From Variovorax paradoxus (GTDB lineage: Bacteria; Pseudomonadota; Gammaproteobacteria; Burkholderiales; Burkholderiaceae_C), in assembly GCF_024734665.1 (NCBI RefSeq), contig NZ_CP102931.1, positions 1,424,001 to 1,488,000 on the forward strand: 64,000 nt of DNA. Direction: 5' to 3'. The notes below the pieces were generated by a model. The model was given only the letters and a program-made list of their open reading frames with translations, ran no database searches and was not told where the DNA came from. Shown here piece after piece: positions 1 through 8,038 of this stretch. The position numbers and the translations under genes are program-made. Numbering within the stretch: position 1 is the stretch's first letter; every line of letters starts with the position of its first letter.

Positions 1-2679
1 CTGAGCGAGACGCTGTTGACCGTGGATTTCGGCAAGCCCGTATCGGCCGGCGAGGCCAGCGACTGGCGCGAGGTCTACGAACTCGTGAATACCGTGGCTC
101 GCAAGGTTTCGACCCAGAGCAGGCAGCACTTTCGTCTCGTCGCGCTGCATGCCGGCAAGGAAGCCGTCATCGGCTTGCGCTACGACCACGTGATTGCAGC
201 CACAGGCGAGCAGGTTCTGAGCGACATCATCAGCAAGCAAGGTGGGCTCACGATTGCCCATGTCGGCACGCGCCCCGATGCGCAAAGCGGATTGATCACC
301 AGCCTATGGGAGATCAAGGGCGGCCAGGTCGTGCGCCAACTCGCCGCCTATGTTCACGATGCCGAAGGCGACCTCGTCTCGGCCCAGGACGAAAACGGCG
401 AGAGCTGGAGCTACAGCTACAGCCATCACCTCGTGACCCGTTACACCGACCGCACCGGCCGCGGCATGAACCTCGAATACAACGGCACCGGCGCCGATGC
501 AAAGGCCGTGCGCGAGTGGAGTGATGACGGGAGCTTTGCCCTCAAGCTGGAGTGGGACAGGAACATCCGGTTGACCTATGCGACCGACGCGCTTGGCGGC
601 GAGACCTGGTACTACTACGACATCCTCGGCTACACCTACCGGATCGTCCATCCAGACAAGCGCCAGGAGTGGTTCTTCCGCGATGAAGCAAAGAACATCA
701 CTCGCCATGTTCATACCGATGGCAGCACGGACGACTTCAGCTACGACGCCGACGGTAACCTGCGGACCCACACCTGGGCCGACGGCAGCCAGGTGCACCT
801 TGCGCACGACAAGCGCGGGCGCATGACGGGCCTGCGCGACGCCGAGGGTGGTGTCTGGAAGCGCGACTACAACGCCGACGGCAACCTCGTCGAAGAGATC
901 GACCCGCTGGGGCACAAGACCGAATACGCCTACGACAAGGCCGGCCGGCCGTTGCGAATTACCGATGCGAAGGGCGGCGTCAAGACGCTGGCCTACACGT
1001 ACGCTGGTCAACTTGCCAGCCACACCGATTGCTCGGGCAAGACCACTCGATGGGAATACGACGAGCAGGGGCGCTTGGTCAAAGCGACCGATGCAATGGG
1101 CCAGAGCACCCGCTATCGCTACACCGGGGCGAACGGACAGCGGCAGGCCACGACCGCGACGAATGCCAGCCGTCCAGGCCAGCTCGAGGAAATCACCCTG
1201 CCCGACAACACCAGCGAGCATTTCAGGCACGACGCGGAGGGACGCCTGCTCGCGCACACCGATGCGCTGGGGCGCAGGACGAGCTACGACTACACGCGCT
1301 CCGGCCTCATGTCCGAGCGCACCGACGCGGCAGGCCACACGCTCAAGTACCGCTGGGATCTGCTGGGACGTTTGGGCGAACTCCACAACGAGAGCGGCAG
1401 CCGCTACAACTTCCGCTATGACCCGGTGGGTCGGTTGCTGGAAGAAACCGGCTTCGACCGCAAGATCACACGGTATCGCTATGAAGAGTCCACCGGGGTG
1501 CTGGCGGAAGTGGTCGAGGGCGAGCACACCACGCTGCTGCAATTCGATCCGATCGGCCGCCTGAGCGAGCGCCAGGCCGGTGGCGACGCCGAAAGCTTTG
1601 CCTACGACCGCAACGGCCGATTGATCGAAGCCAGGAACAGCGATGCGAAGCTGCAATGGTTCTATGACCCCGCGGGCAACCTGACGCGCGAGCATCAGCT
1701 CTACGTGGAGGGCGCACGCACCGCGGTCTGGCAGCATGGCTACAACGAACTCAATCAGCGCATAGCCACCATCCGCCCGGATGGCCACGTCACCCAGTGG
1801 CTGACCTACGGCTCGGGCCATGTCCACGGATTGCTCATCGACGGGCAAGACATCCTGGGCTTCGAGCGCGACAACCTGCACCGCGAGATTGCGCGCGAGC
1901 AGGCCAACGGGCTCATACAGAGACAGAACTACGACCCGGCCGGCCGATTGCTGGAGCAGCAAATCTCCCAGACCAGGCGCGGTGCCCTCGAACCCACCGG
2001 CATCCGCCGCAGCTACCAATACGACAGGGCCGGCCAGTTGATCGCCATCGGCGACAGCCGGCGCGGCAACCTGAGCTATCGCTATGACCCGGTAGGGCGA
2101 CTGCTCGAAGCCAACAGCCGGCTGGGGCGCGAGACCTTCGCGTTCGATCCAGCGGGCAACATCGGCGACTCGTCTTCAGACGTGGAAGGCGGTGCGCAGC
2201 CGGCGGGCCGCACCACCAATCGTGTTGCCGTTCGCTCGGGCGATGACGGCCGCAGCATGGTCGGCAAGCTGATGGACAACCTGCTGAAGGACTACGCCGG
2301 CACCCACTACAAGTGGGATGAGCGCGGCAACCTGATCGAGCGCAGCCGCAACGGCGAAAAGACGGTGTTCACCTGGGACGGCTACAACCGCATGCGCAGC
2401 GCCGAAACCTTCGGCGAAATCACGAGCTTCAGCTACGACCCGCTGGGCCGGCGCATCGCCAAGCGCACGCGGCATGCCTGCACCTTGTTCGGCTGGGACG
2501 GGGACACGCTGGCGTTCGAGAGTACGCAGAGCACGGAGGCGCAGCAGGAGCAGGCATGGCAGGGCGACAGCGTCCACTACATCCATGAACCTGGCTCGTT
2601 CGTGCCGCTGGTGCAGATCCGGCGGGCGGGCAGTTGCGTTGAGCCAGACGATGGATGTGAAGGCGCTGATGGCCGATAA
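1..2679 (+). CDS. RHS/YD-repeat protein, 5'-truncated by the window edge and frameshifted at its 3' end
   Basis: This is the repeat-shell part of a large Rhs polymorphic toxin, a secreted protein that encloses a C-terminal toxin in a beta-cage of YD repeats. The frame is open from base 1, so the true start lies upstream. About 890 residues are seen. They carry many copies of the YD pattern (YDxxGRL, YDPxGN, YDYTR), for example near residues 285-300, 340-350 and 640-660. The frame stops at 2679, but the family-typical text that should follow (VALSQT..DVKALMADNGGRYD) lies in the next frame from about 2628. Removing one G from the G-rich run at 2621-2630 would join the two frames. The result is either a real frameshift mutation, slippage at the G run, or a sequence error. 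The neighbouring second part (2651-3421) holds the core end and toxin. The family assignment is secure; whether a full protein is made is not. Confidence 0.9.
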   Translation: MSETLLTVDFGKPVSAGEASDWREVYELVNTVARKVSTQSRQHFRLVALHAGKEAVIGLRYDHVIAATGEQVLSDIISKQGGLTIAHVGTRPDAQSGLITSLWEIKGGQVVRQLAAYVHDAEGDLVSAQDENGESWSYSYSHHLVTRYTDRTGRGMNLEYNGTGADAKAVREWSDDGSFALKLEWDRNIRLTYATDALGGETWYYYDILGYTYRIVHPDKRQEWFFRDEAKNITRHVHTDGSTDDFSYDADGNLRTHTWADGSQVHLAHDKRGRMTGLRDAEGGVWKRDYNADGNLVEEIDPLGHKTEYAYDKAGRPLRITDAKGGVKTLAYTYAGQLASHTDCSGKTTRWEYDEQGRLVKATDAMGQSTRYRYTGANGQRQATTATNASRPGQLEEITLPDNTSEHFRHDAEGRLLAHTDALGRRTSYDYTRSGLMSERTDAAGHTLKYRWDLLGRLGELHNESGSRYNFRYDPVGRLLEETGFDRKITRYRYEESTGVLAEVVEGEHTTLLQFDPIGRLSERQAGGDAESFAYDRNGRLIEARNSDAKLQWFYDPAGNLTREHQLYVEGARTAVWQHGYNELNQRIATIRPDGHVTQWLTYGSGHVHGLLIDGQDILGFERDNLHREIAREQANGLIQRQNYDPAGRLLEQQISQTRRGALEPTGIRRSYQYDRAGQLIAIGDSRRGNLSYRYDPVGRLLEANSRLGRETFAFDPAGNIGDSSSDVEGGAQPAGRTTNRVAVRSGDDGRSMVGKLMDNLLKDYAGTHYKWDERGNLIERSRNGEKTVFTWDGYNRMRSAETFGEITSFSYDPLGRRIAKRTRHACTLFGWDGDTLAFESTQSTEAQQEQAWQGDSVHYIHEPGSFVPLVQIRRAGSCVEPDDGCEGADGR

Positions 2680-3421
2680 CGGCGGACGCTATGACATCGA
2701 GCAGGATCCGCTATGGAATGGAGAACAAAGCCAAACGCCTGCGCCATTCGTCAAGGAAGAGATTGCTTTCTACCAATGCGACCATCTGGGCACGCCGCAG
2801 GAGCTGACGGATCATGAGGGGCGTGTGGCCTGGTCGGCGAGCTACAAGGCGTGGGGTGAGGCGAGGCAGGCGATCAGCGAGGCGGGCAGGAAAGCGGGGT
2901 TTCGGAATCCGATCCGCTTCCAAGGGCAGTATTGGGATGAAGAGACGGGGCTGCACTACAACCGGTATCGGTATTACGACCCGCAGACGGGGCGCTTCGC
3001 ATCAAAGGACCCGATCGGGCTGGCTGGCGGCTTCAATGTGTTCGAGTACGCAAGCAACGCTATTGAATGGGTTGATCCATTGGGACTTTCAGCCGCATCC
3101 GATTTGCCTCGGATGAAGGGGCGAAGCGTGCCGAATGTTGGTTCATTGCTGAGCAATTCGGGTTTTTCCAAAAAGAAAAACAATGGTGTTAATGAAGCTT
3201 GGACACATGCGGATGGGTCAGAAGTCAGGGTTCATAAATATGGAAACAAATGCCCTTGTCCATATAAATCGGGAAATAATGCGCACGTCCACAAGGAAGA
3301 TCCCATCGGAAATCAACTAAGTGATCGTGGGATTGTTTCGCTGGACCCCAAGGAGACGCATATCGGGATTCGTAATCCTATTGACTTGCCATTTGTTCGA
3401 GGAAGGGCGCATGGATCATGA
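2651..3421 (+). CDS. RHS core C-terminus with variable toxin tip (second half of the broken rhs gene)
   Basis: This frame continues the upstream rhs gene after the break. The first possible ATG gives 256 residues. Residues 1-146 are the conserved Rhs core end, with LGTPQELTDHEGRVAW near 46-61, then YNRYRYYDPQTGRF near 103-115, and the DPLGL cleavage/junction motif at 142-146. From residue 147 on the sequence changes abruptly. A 110-residue AT-rich tip follows, rich in His, Asn and Lys, with pairs such as HVHKED and ETHIGIRN, and ending RGRAHGS. This is the normal position of an Rhs toxin. I do not recognise the toxin family; the conserved His/Asn/Asp content would suit a nuclease, but that is inference. 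The stop codon overlaps the start of the next gene (ATGA at 3418-3421), the usual toxin-immunity arrangement. Confidence 0.85.
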   Translation: MDVKALMADNGGRYDIEQDPLWNGEQSQTPAPFVKEEIAFYQCDHLGTPQELTDHEGRVAWSASYKAWGEARQAISEAGRKAGFRNPIRFQGQYWDEETGLHYNRYRYYDPQTGRFASKDPIGLAGGFNVFEYASNAIEWVDPLGLSAASDLPRMKGRSVPNVGSLLSNSGFSKKKNNGVNEAWTHADGSEVRVHKYGNKCPCPYKSGNNAHVHKEDPIGNQLSDRGIVSLDPKETHIGIRNPIDLPFVRGRAHGS

Positions 3422-3747
3422 GTTATGAATATAGATTGGTGTTTGACGATGAATTTTTGATGCAACGCGTCATAGATTCGTTGAAGTCCAGTGATGCTTA
3501 TATCAAATCTCAAGAACAGGAGATTTGTCTAAAAGATCGGCTTCTACAGTCCGCGGCTGAATATGATGCTCGACTGATTCTGGAAAGCAATTTCTCCATG
3601 TGGTTAGAGGTGAATTTCAGATCAATGAAATTATATGATCTGGTAAGAAATGCGTTGCACGGTGAGGCCGTAAGGTGCTACGAGGACGGAGATTTGGATT
3701 GCGAAGTAAGTTTGAAGGGGGCGTTTCGCATTAAAGATGAGTGTTGA
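3418..3747 (+). CDS. Candidate immunity protein for the Rhs toxin tip
   Basis: A 109-residue protein starts inside the last codons of the rhs gene (ATGA overlap). It has no signal peptide or membrane segment and is acidic overall, with clusters such as FDDEF near residue 9 and YEDGDLD near residue 92. It is markedly more AT-rich than the genes further downstream, as is the toxin tip. I do not recognise its family. The call rests on position, size, charge and shared base composition with the tip: Rhs toxins are almost always followed directly by a small cytoplasmic protein that binds and neutralises the tip. Confidence 0.65.
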   Translation: MSYEYRLVFDDEFLMQRVIDSLKSSDAYIKSQEQEICLKDRLLQSAAEYDARLILESNFSMWLEVNFRSMKLYDLVRNALHGEAVRCYEDGDLDCEVSLKGAFRIKDEC

Positions 3748-3969
3748 AAAATTCCATTCAGGCGAGCGGCATTATGGGTTTTAGGGAATTTTTTGGAATC
3801 CAAGGTTGATGGCGAATTGAGAGGAGGTGGTCAATGTCGGTATTTCTATCTGTAGGCGGTCATTTTGCCAAAAAATAATCCGACTTTATGACTGGAAAAA
3901 TCAATGAAAAATGGCATGCGCCAAATTCGCTGGGATGAATGAGGTCGCCAGCCGGGATTGGCAAAGGCT

Positions 3970-4416
3970 GGATAGGCCGGTGGCATCACGAACCAAAGCT
4001 CGAGTGCATAAATCAAGTCCACCGCAGCATCAGGTAAGCCGTCTGATTGAACGAGACCACAGATATGAAGGCGTCGATGGCCAATAACAGCGGGCGCTAC
4101 GGTATCGAGCAAGACCTGTTATGAAACGGATTACATCGCCAAGTGTTTGCGCCATTCGTCAAGGAAAGAATTGCCCTCTACCTGCGGCGACCTAGGCACG
4201 TCGCAGGAGCTGACGGACCATGAGGGGCGTGTGGCTTGGTCGGCACAGGGCTTGGGATGAGGCGAGGCAGGCGATCAGAGAAGTGGGCAGGAAAGCGGGG
4301 TTCCGAAATCCGATCCGCTTCCAGGGGCAGTATTGGAATGAAGAAACGAGGCTGCATTACAACCGGTATCGGTACTACGACCCGGTGCATAGGCGATTCA
4401 TCTCCAAGCCTTAAAC
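3970..4416 (+). pseudogene. Decayed rhs C-terminal tail (second tail, toxin tip lost)
   Basis: This stretch repeats the rhs region from about 2585 to 3005 in degraded form. Recognisable blocks are the counterpart of the EPGSF segment near 3980, the KALMADNGGRYDIEQD segment at 4068-4112, and an almost unbroken tail at 4220-4414 reading through GFRNPIRFQGQYW and NRYRYYDP. Stops and small indels interrupt the reading frame, for example the TGA at 4122-4124. The tail ends at RRFISKP plus a stop exactly where other Rhs proteins continue into DPIGL and the toxin. Such displaced tails commonly arise when a new tip is inserted upstream of an old one. The next gene starts 2 bases after the stop. Confidence 0.8.
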
Positions 4417-4800
4417 ATGCAAATTTTTCCTGACTACATCTCCAAGTTGAACTACTACTTGCACGTCATGAGTGATGACGAGCTGGATGATTTCCATATC
4501 AATGATCTTGGCTGCCGCGCCAAGCTGTTTGATGCGATGAAGGCTGACTTCGACCGCTTCGGGCTAGAGAGCCAACAAAGAGCGCTAGATGCTATTGAGT
4601 TCATCTCGTCATCGGGCGCTATCGAAAAGTATTGGCGCGCGGTGGTACCTCATGAGGTACCTCTAGATGAAGTGGAAGACAAGCCGGGTTACTTGCGATC
4701 GCTTTACGCAAAACTAACGGGGCGCGTGCCGTCGCCAAGAGACTTCGGGTCTGATGTGGAAATAGTTTATGGTCGTCACAACATTGATGTCCGCCTTTAA
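4417..4800 (+). CDS. Orphan immunity-like protein behind the decayed rhs tail
   Basis: A 127-residue soluble, acidic protein starts two bases after the stop of the decayed rhs tail. It has no signal peptide. It contains an acidic N-terminal segment (SDDELDDFHINDLG, about 19-32), an Arg/Gln-rich middle, and a C-terminal part with VEIVYGRHNIDVRL. No family is recognised. It occupies the immunity position relative to the relict tail, but no toxin tip remains between them, so the most likely reading is a retained immunity gene that still protects against relatives carrying the lost toxin. That is inference from gene order. Confidence 0.6.
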   Translation: MQIFPDYISKLNYYLHVMSDDELDDFHINDLGCRAKLFDAMKADFDRFGLESQQRALDAIEFISSSGAIEKYWRAVVPHEVPLDEVEDKPGYLRSLYAKLTGRVPSPRDFGSDVEIVYGRHNIDVRL

Positions 4801-4965
4801 CACGCGGATCATGTTAGTAGCTCGGATGTGTCTGAGACCTGCTGGGTTCGAGCCATTTGTATCGCGGGCCGCATGGCATCGATACCAGGCAATAGAAATC
4901 CGATGTGCAGTTTCAGTTGGGCGCAGTTCAGATCACCACCACTCACCCCAATCACCTCGACGGAG

Positions 4966-5035
4966 GTTGTACCTGATTGCGGCCCCCAGGAACTGACGGT
5001 GCATGAAGGGCTTCTTGCCCGGCCGGCCACGAATC
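4966..5035 (+). pseudogene. Possible third rhs remnant
   Basis: A short segment translates to CGPQELTVHEGLLARPA, close to the Rhs core block CDHLGTPQELTDHEGRVAWSA present at about 2778-2840 and, decayed, at about 4185-4245. Flanking sequence (4801-4965 and 5036-5098) shows no clear coding frame and nothing else recognisable. If real it marks a third tail in the same array. The match is short, so confidence is limited. Confidence 0.45.
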
Positions 5036-5098
5036 AGTGCAAGCCTGGCGTCATTGCCGGCTGCATCAGCGCCGCGAGGGCGCGTGGCCATGCGGCCG

Positions 5099-5803
5099 TT
5101 AGCGCCGTGCGCGCGGCAGCGCCACCGGCGCCAGCGTGGCCTTGAGCCTGCTCGGCGCATCGGGCTCGGCCGCCGCATCCACTTCCAGCGCCCGTTCGAC
5201 ATTGCCGATGTGCTCCAGCATCAGCCGCCGCGCCCCGGCGGTGTCGCCGGCCTCAAGGGCCGCGACGATGGCGCCGTGCTCCGAGCAAGACTGCCCCGCC
5301 TCGTGCTTCGACTGGTAGAGCGTGGCCGCCAGCGTGGTGCGCGCCGTGAGGTCGCGCAGCACGTCGACCAGCAACTGGTGCCCCATCTGCTCGGCCAGGC
5401 AGACATGGAAGTCGGCCAGCAGGAAGGCGCGCGTTGCGGCATCGGCGCCTTCGATGGCGCGCTGCTCGTCGGCGATGTGGTCGCGCAGCTTGCGGATCAC
5501 CTTCGACAGCGGCCGCCCCTCGCTCGCTTCGAGAATGCCGGCTTCGACGATGCGCCGCGCGGAGAAAGCATCGCGCGCTTCTTCGGCCGAGGGCTCCACC
5601 ACGTACCAGCCGCGGCGCGACTGCACTTCGACAAAACCGCGCGCCTGCAACTGCATCAGCGCCTCGCGCACCATCGTGCGGCTCACCGAGAAGTTCTCGG
5701 CCAGCGCCTGCTCGCCGAGCCGCTCGCCCGGTGCGAGCTTCTGCGCGAGGATGGCCTCGACGACGCGTTCGGCAATGACGGTGGGGCTGACGTCGGCGGG
5801 CAT
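5099..5803 (-). CDS. GntR-family (FadR/FCD subfamily) transcriptional regulator
   Basis: A 234-residue DNA-binding regulator. Residues about 8-70 form a GntR winged helix, with the hallmark LGEQALAENFSVSRTMVREAL followed by LQARGFVEV. Residues about 80-215 form a helical FCD ligand-binding domain with an all-helix pattern and conserved Asp/His positions (DFHVCLAEQMGH, EHGAIVAAL, MLEHI) that in this subfamily hold a metal and a carboxylate effector. It lies 20 bases downstream of the dctA start-to-stop unit on the same strand, so the two are probably one operon. Two palindromes in front of dctA (7193-7226) are the likely operator. The natural effector is probably an organic acid, judging from the transporter, but this is inference. 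Confidence 0.9.
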   Translation of the reverse strand: MPADVSPTVIAERVVEAILAQKLAPGERLGEQALAENFSVSRTMVREALMQLQARGFVEVQSRRGWYVVEPSAEEARDAFSARRIVEAGILEASEGRPLSKVIRKLRDHIADEQRAIEGADAATRAFLLADFHVCLAEQMGHQLLVDVLRDLTARTTLAATLYQSKHEAGQSCSEHGAIVAALEAGDTAGARRLMLEHIGNVERALEVDAAAEPDAPSRLKATLAPVALPRARR

Positions 5804-5823
5804 GTTTCTTTTCTTTTTCTTCT

Positions 5824-7164
5824 TCAGTGGGCGCTCGAGGCGGTGGTGGTGCCTGCGGTGTTTACCACGGGCTCTGCCTCTGCCAGCGGCTCGTCGTCAG
5901 GCGAGTAGCGGCCGTCGAGCACCGCGTGTGCGCGCTCGCGGTCGATGTCGCCTTCCCATGCGGCGATGGCCACAGTCGCCACGCAGTTGCCGATCAGGTT
6001 GCCCAGCGCGCGGGCGATGCCCATGAACCAGTCGACCGACAGCACCAGCACCAGCCCGATGGCGGGAATCGCCGGAATGGCGTGCAGCGTGGCGGCCAGC
6101 ACCACGATGGCCGAGCCCGGCACGCCGTGCGCGCCCTTGGACGTGACCAGTGCGATCGCCAGGATCGTCATCAGGTCAGTCATCGAGATCGGCGTGTTGG
6201 TGGCCTGCGCGATGAACACGGCCGCCAGCGTGATGTAGATGGAGAACGCGTCGAGGTTGAACGAGTAGCCCGTGGGAATCACCAGGCCGACCGTCGAATC
6301 GCGGATGCCCATGCGGCGCAGCTTGGCCATGATCTGCGGCAGCACGCTGTCCGACGAGGTGGTGGCGAAGACGATGGTGAGCTCTTCGCGCAGGTAGCGC
6401 AGCAGCTTGATCAGGCTGAAGCCCGACATGCGCATCACCAGCCCGAGCACCACGAACACGAAGATCAGCACCGCGCCGTAGAAGAGCGCAACCAGCATGC
6501 CCAGCTGCTTGAGCGAGCCGATGCCGTATTGCCCGACCGTGAACGCGATGGCGCCCAGCACGCCCAGCGGCGCCAGCTTGATGATGATCCCCATGATCTT
6601 GAACAGCACCAGCGAGAGCGCATCGACCACCACGGCCACCGGCTTGCCGCGCTCGCCCAGCAGCGTGAGCGCGCAGCCGAACAGCACCGCGAACAGCAGC
6701 ACCTGCAGCACGTCGCCGGTGGCGAAGGCACTGACCACCGTGGTTGGAATGAGCTTCATCAGGAACTCGACCGTGCCGCCGCTCGTGAGCTTGTCGGCGT
6801 TCGAGGCATAGGCGCTCATCGCGGCCGGGTCGAGCTTCGACGGGTCGACGTTCATGCCCGCGCCGGGCTGGAACACGAAGGCCAGCACCAGGCCCATCGC
6901 CAGCGCGATGGTGGTCAGCACCTCGAAGTAGATGAGCGACTTCACACCCACCCGGCCCACGCGCTTCAGGTCTCCCGCGCCGGCAATGCCATGCACCACC
7001 ACGCAGAACACCAGCACCGGGATGATCATCTTGATCAGCTTGATGAACCCGTCACCCAGCGGCTTGAGCTTGACGGCGTACTCGGGCGCGAAGAGCCCCG
7101 CGAGCACGCCGAGCACCAGCGCGATGACCACCTGACCGAAAAGCGATTTGGCGAAGCGAGGCAT
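5824..7164 (-). CDS. dctA: C4-dicarboxylate/proton-sodium symporter, DctA type
   Basis: A 446-residue inner-membrane symporter of the dicarboxylate/amino acid:cation (DAACS) family. Family features are visible in order: an N-terminal membrane segment (FGQVVIALVLGVLAGLF), the segment LIKMIIPVLVFCVVVHGIAG, the Ser-rich hairpin near residues 265-275 (FATTSSDSVLPQI), the GYSFNLDAFSIY motif, and the SKGAHGVPGSAIVVLAATL hairpin loop. This pattern fits DctA rather than glutamate carriers. It imports succinate, fumarate, malate or similar acids. The gene heads an operon with a GntR regulator 20 bases downstream, and palindromic sites sit 29-62 bases upstream of its start. A DctS/DctR-like sensor pair lies at 21.5-24.3 kb and could also control it, though it is not adjacent. 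Confidence 0.93.
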   Translation of the reverse strand: MPRFAKSLFGQVVIALVLGVLAGLFAPEYAVKLKPLGDGFIKLIKMIIPVLVFCVVVHGIAGAGDLKRVGRVGVKSLIYFEVLTTIALAMGLVLAFVFQPGAGMNVDPSKLDPAAMSAYASNADKLTSGGTVEFLMKLIPTTVVSAFATGDVLQVLLFAVLFGCALTLLGERGKPVAVVVDALSLVLFKIMGIIIKLAPLGVLGAIAFTVGQYGIGSLKQLGMLVALFYGAVLIFVFVVLGLVMRMSGFSLIKLLRYLREELTIVFATTSSDSVLPQIMAKLRRMGIRDSTVGLVIPTGYSFNLDAFSIYITLAAVFIAQATNTPISMTDLMTILAIALVTSKGAHGVPGSAIVVLAATLHAIPAIPAIGLVLVLSVDWFMGIARALGNLIGNCVATVAIAAWEGDIDRERAHAVLDGRYSPDDEPLAEAEPVVNTAGTTTASSAH

Positions 7165-7192
7165 GGAGTCTCCTGTCTGTCTTGTCTAGGTT

Positions 7193-7226
7193 TTGCATGC
7201 AAGCAACGCCTTGTCTTGCATACAAG
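7193..7226. promoter_or_regulatory. Paired palindromes upstream of dctA, probable GntR operator
   Basis: Two related sites lie 22 bases apart, centre to centre about two helical turns: TTGCATGCAA at 7193-7202, a perfect palindrome, and CTTGCATACAAG at 7215-7226, one mismatch from a palindrome. FadR/FCD-type GntR dimers bind short palindromes of this kind, and the adjacent gntR gene is the obvious ligand. The site resembles the TGTATACA-centred sites at 49.69 and 54.79 kb. Confidence 0.6.
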
Positions 7227-7273
7227 AACTGTAGGCAAGAAGACTTTGGGGAGGTCAGAGGGTATTCCCGGGC

Positions 7274-7792
7274 CTATGCGGAAGGAGGCGGGGGCGCGGT
7301 GGTAACCGTCGCCTGAGCCTGTTCCGCATCGCAGCGTTTCTTGAACTCGGCGTGGAGCTCCAGGAAGTGTTCCAGGACGTGCTTGTCGAGATCGTGGCGA
7401 GCCTTGATCCATGCCTCGACCGCCGGGTTCTTCTTCGCATCGATGAAGTACGCCCACCAGTAGTTGTAGACCAGCTCTTTGTCGAAGGCTTTCTTCTTGA
7501 CCAGGAGAGCCACGGTATCGAGCATGCCCAGCATGCTCTTTGCCGCATCGTCAAAGTCCTGGCCTTCGGCAACAGCCTTTTGCACGAGCTTCCAGTCAGC
7601 CATCAGCCCGGCGGTCCGCTTCTCGAGAAATCCGACGGTTTCCCGGTAGCGGGCGGACTTCGTATCCGCGTAGAGCTTCCAGATGAATGTGCATATGCCT
7701 GCGACCAGCGCCAGCAGCGAAAGCCAGTCGCGAAACGCAACGCCATTCTGCTGCGTCATCTGCTGGGCACACGCCGAGAGAATTTCGTTCAT
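7274..7792 (-). CDS. Small membrane-anchored protein of unknown function
   Basis: A 172-residue protein. The start was chosen at 7792 because AAGGAG lies 8 bases upstream and the frame further upstream is not protein-like. One hydrophobic segment near residues 20-38 (WLSLLALVAGICTFIWKLY) is followed by a charged helical cytoplasmic or periplasmic part with repeated Lys/Asp/Trp (GLMADWKLVQKAV, NYWWAYFIDAKKNP) and a Pro-rich end. The arrangement resembles the DUF4760-type proteins, single-spanning membrane proteins of unknown role; this is a tentative likeness. It stands alone between dctA and the MFS transporter gene. Confidence 0.7.
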   Translation of the reverse strand: MNEILSACAQQMTQQNGVAFRDWLSLLALVAGICTFIWKLYADTKSARYRETVGFLEKRTAGLMADWKLVQKAVAEGQDFDDAAKSMLGMLDTVALLVKKKAFDKELVYNYWWAYFIDAKKNPAVEAWIKARHDLDKHVLEHFLELHAEFKKRCDAEQAQATVTTAPPPPSA

Positions 7793-8038
7793 GCCTTGTG
7801 CTCCTTCGTCGTGAAAGCGGGCCATGGAGGCCGTCCCGAGTCTGTGCTTTCTCGACGGATGCAGCATCCCTCGAATGCGGGAGGCGCCTGCTCGGCACGT
7901 TGCGGCGGCATGGCCGCCGTGCCGAAGACGCGGCCCCGGACGGGCAGGTCCGTTCCGGGGGGGCTTGCGAGGAAATCAGAGGGTATTTCCGGGCCCTCTG
8001 TCGCCCGGTTTGCAGGGGTGCTCTGTCCGGGCGCTTGC

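Noticed and set aside
304..2019. Long open frame on the minus strand opposite the rhs gene
   Set aside because: It mirrors YD-repeat codons, has no family-like text and no ribosome site; it is a by-product of high GC in the repeat gene.
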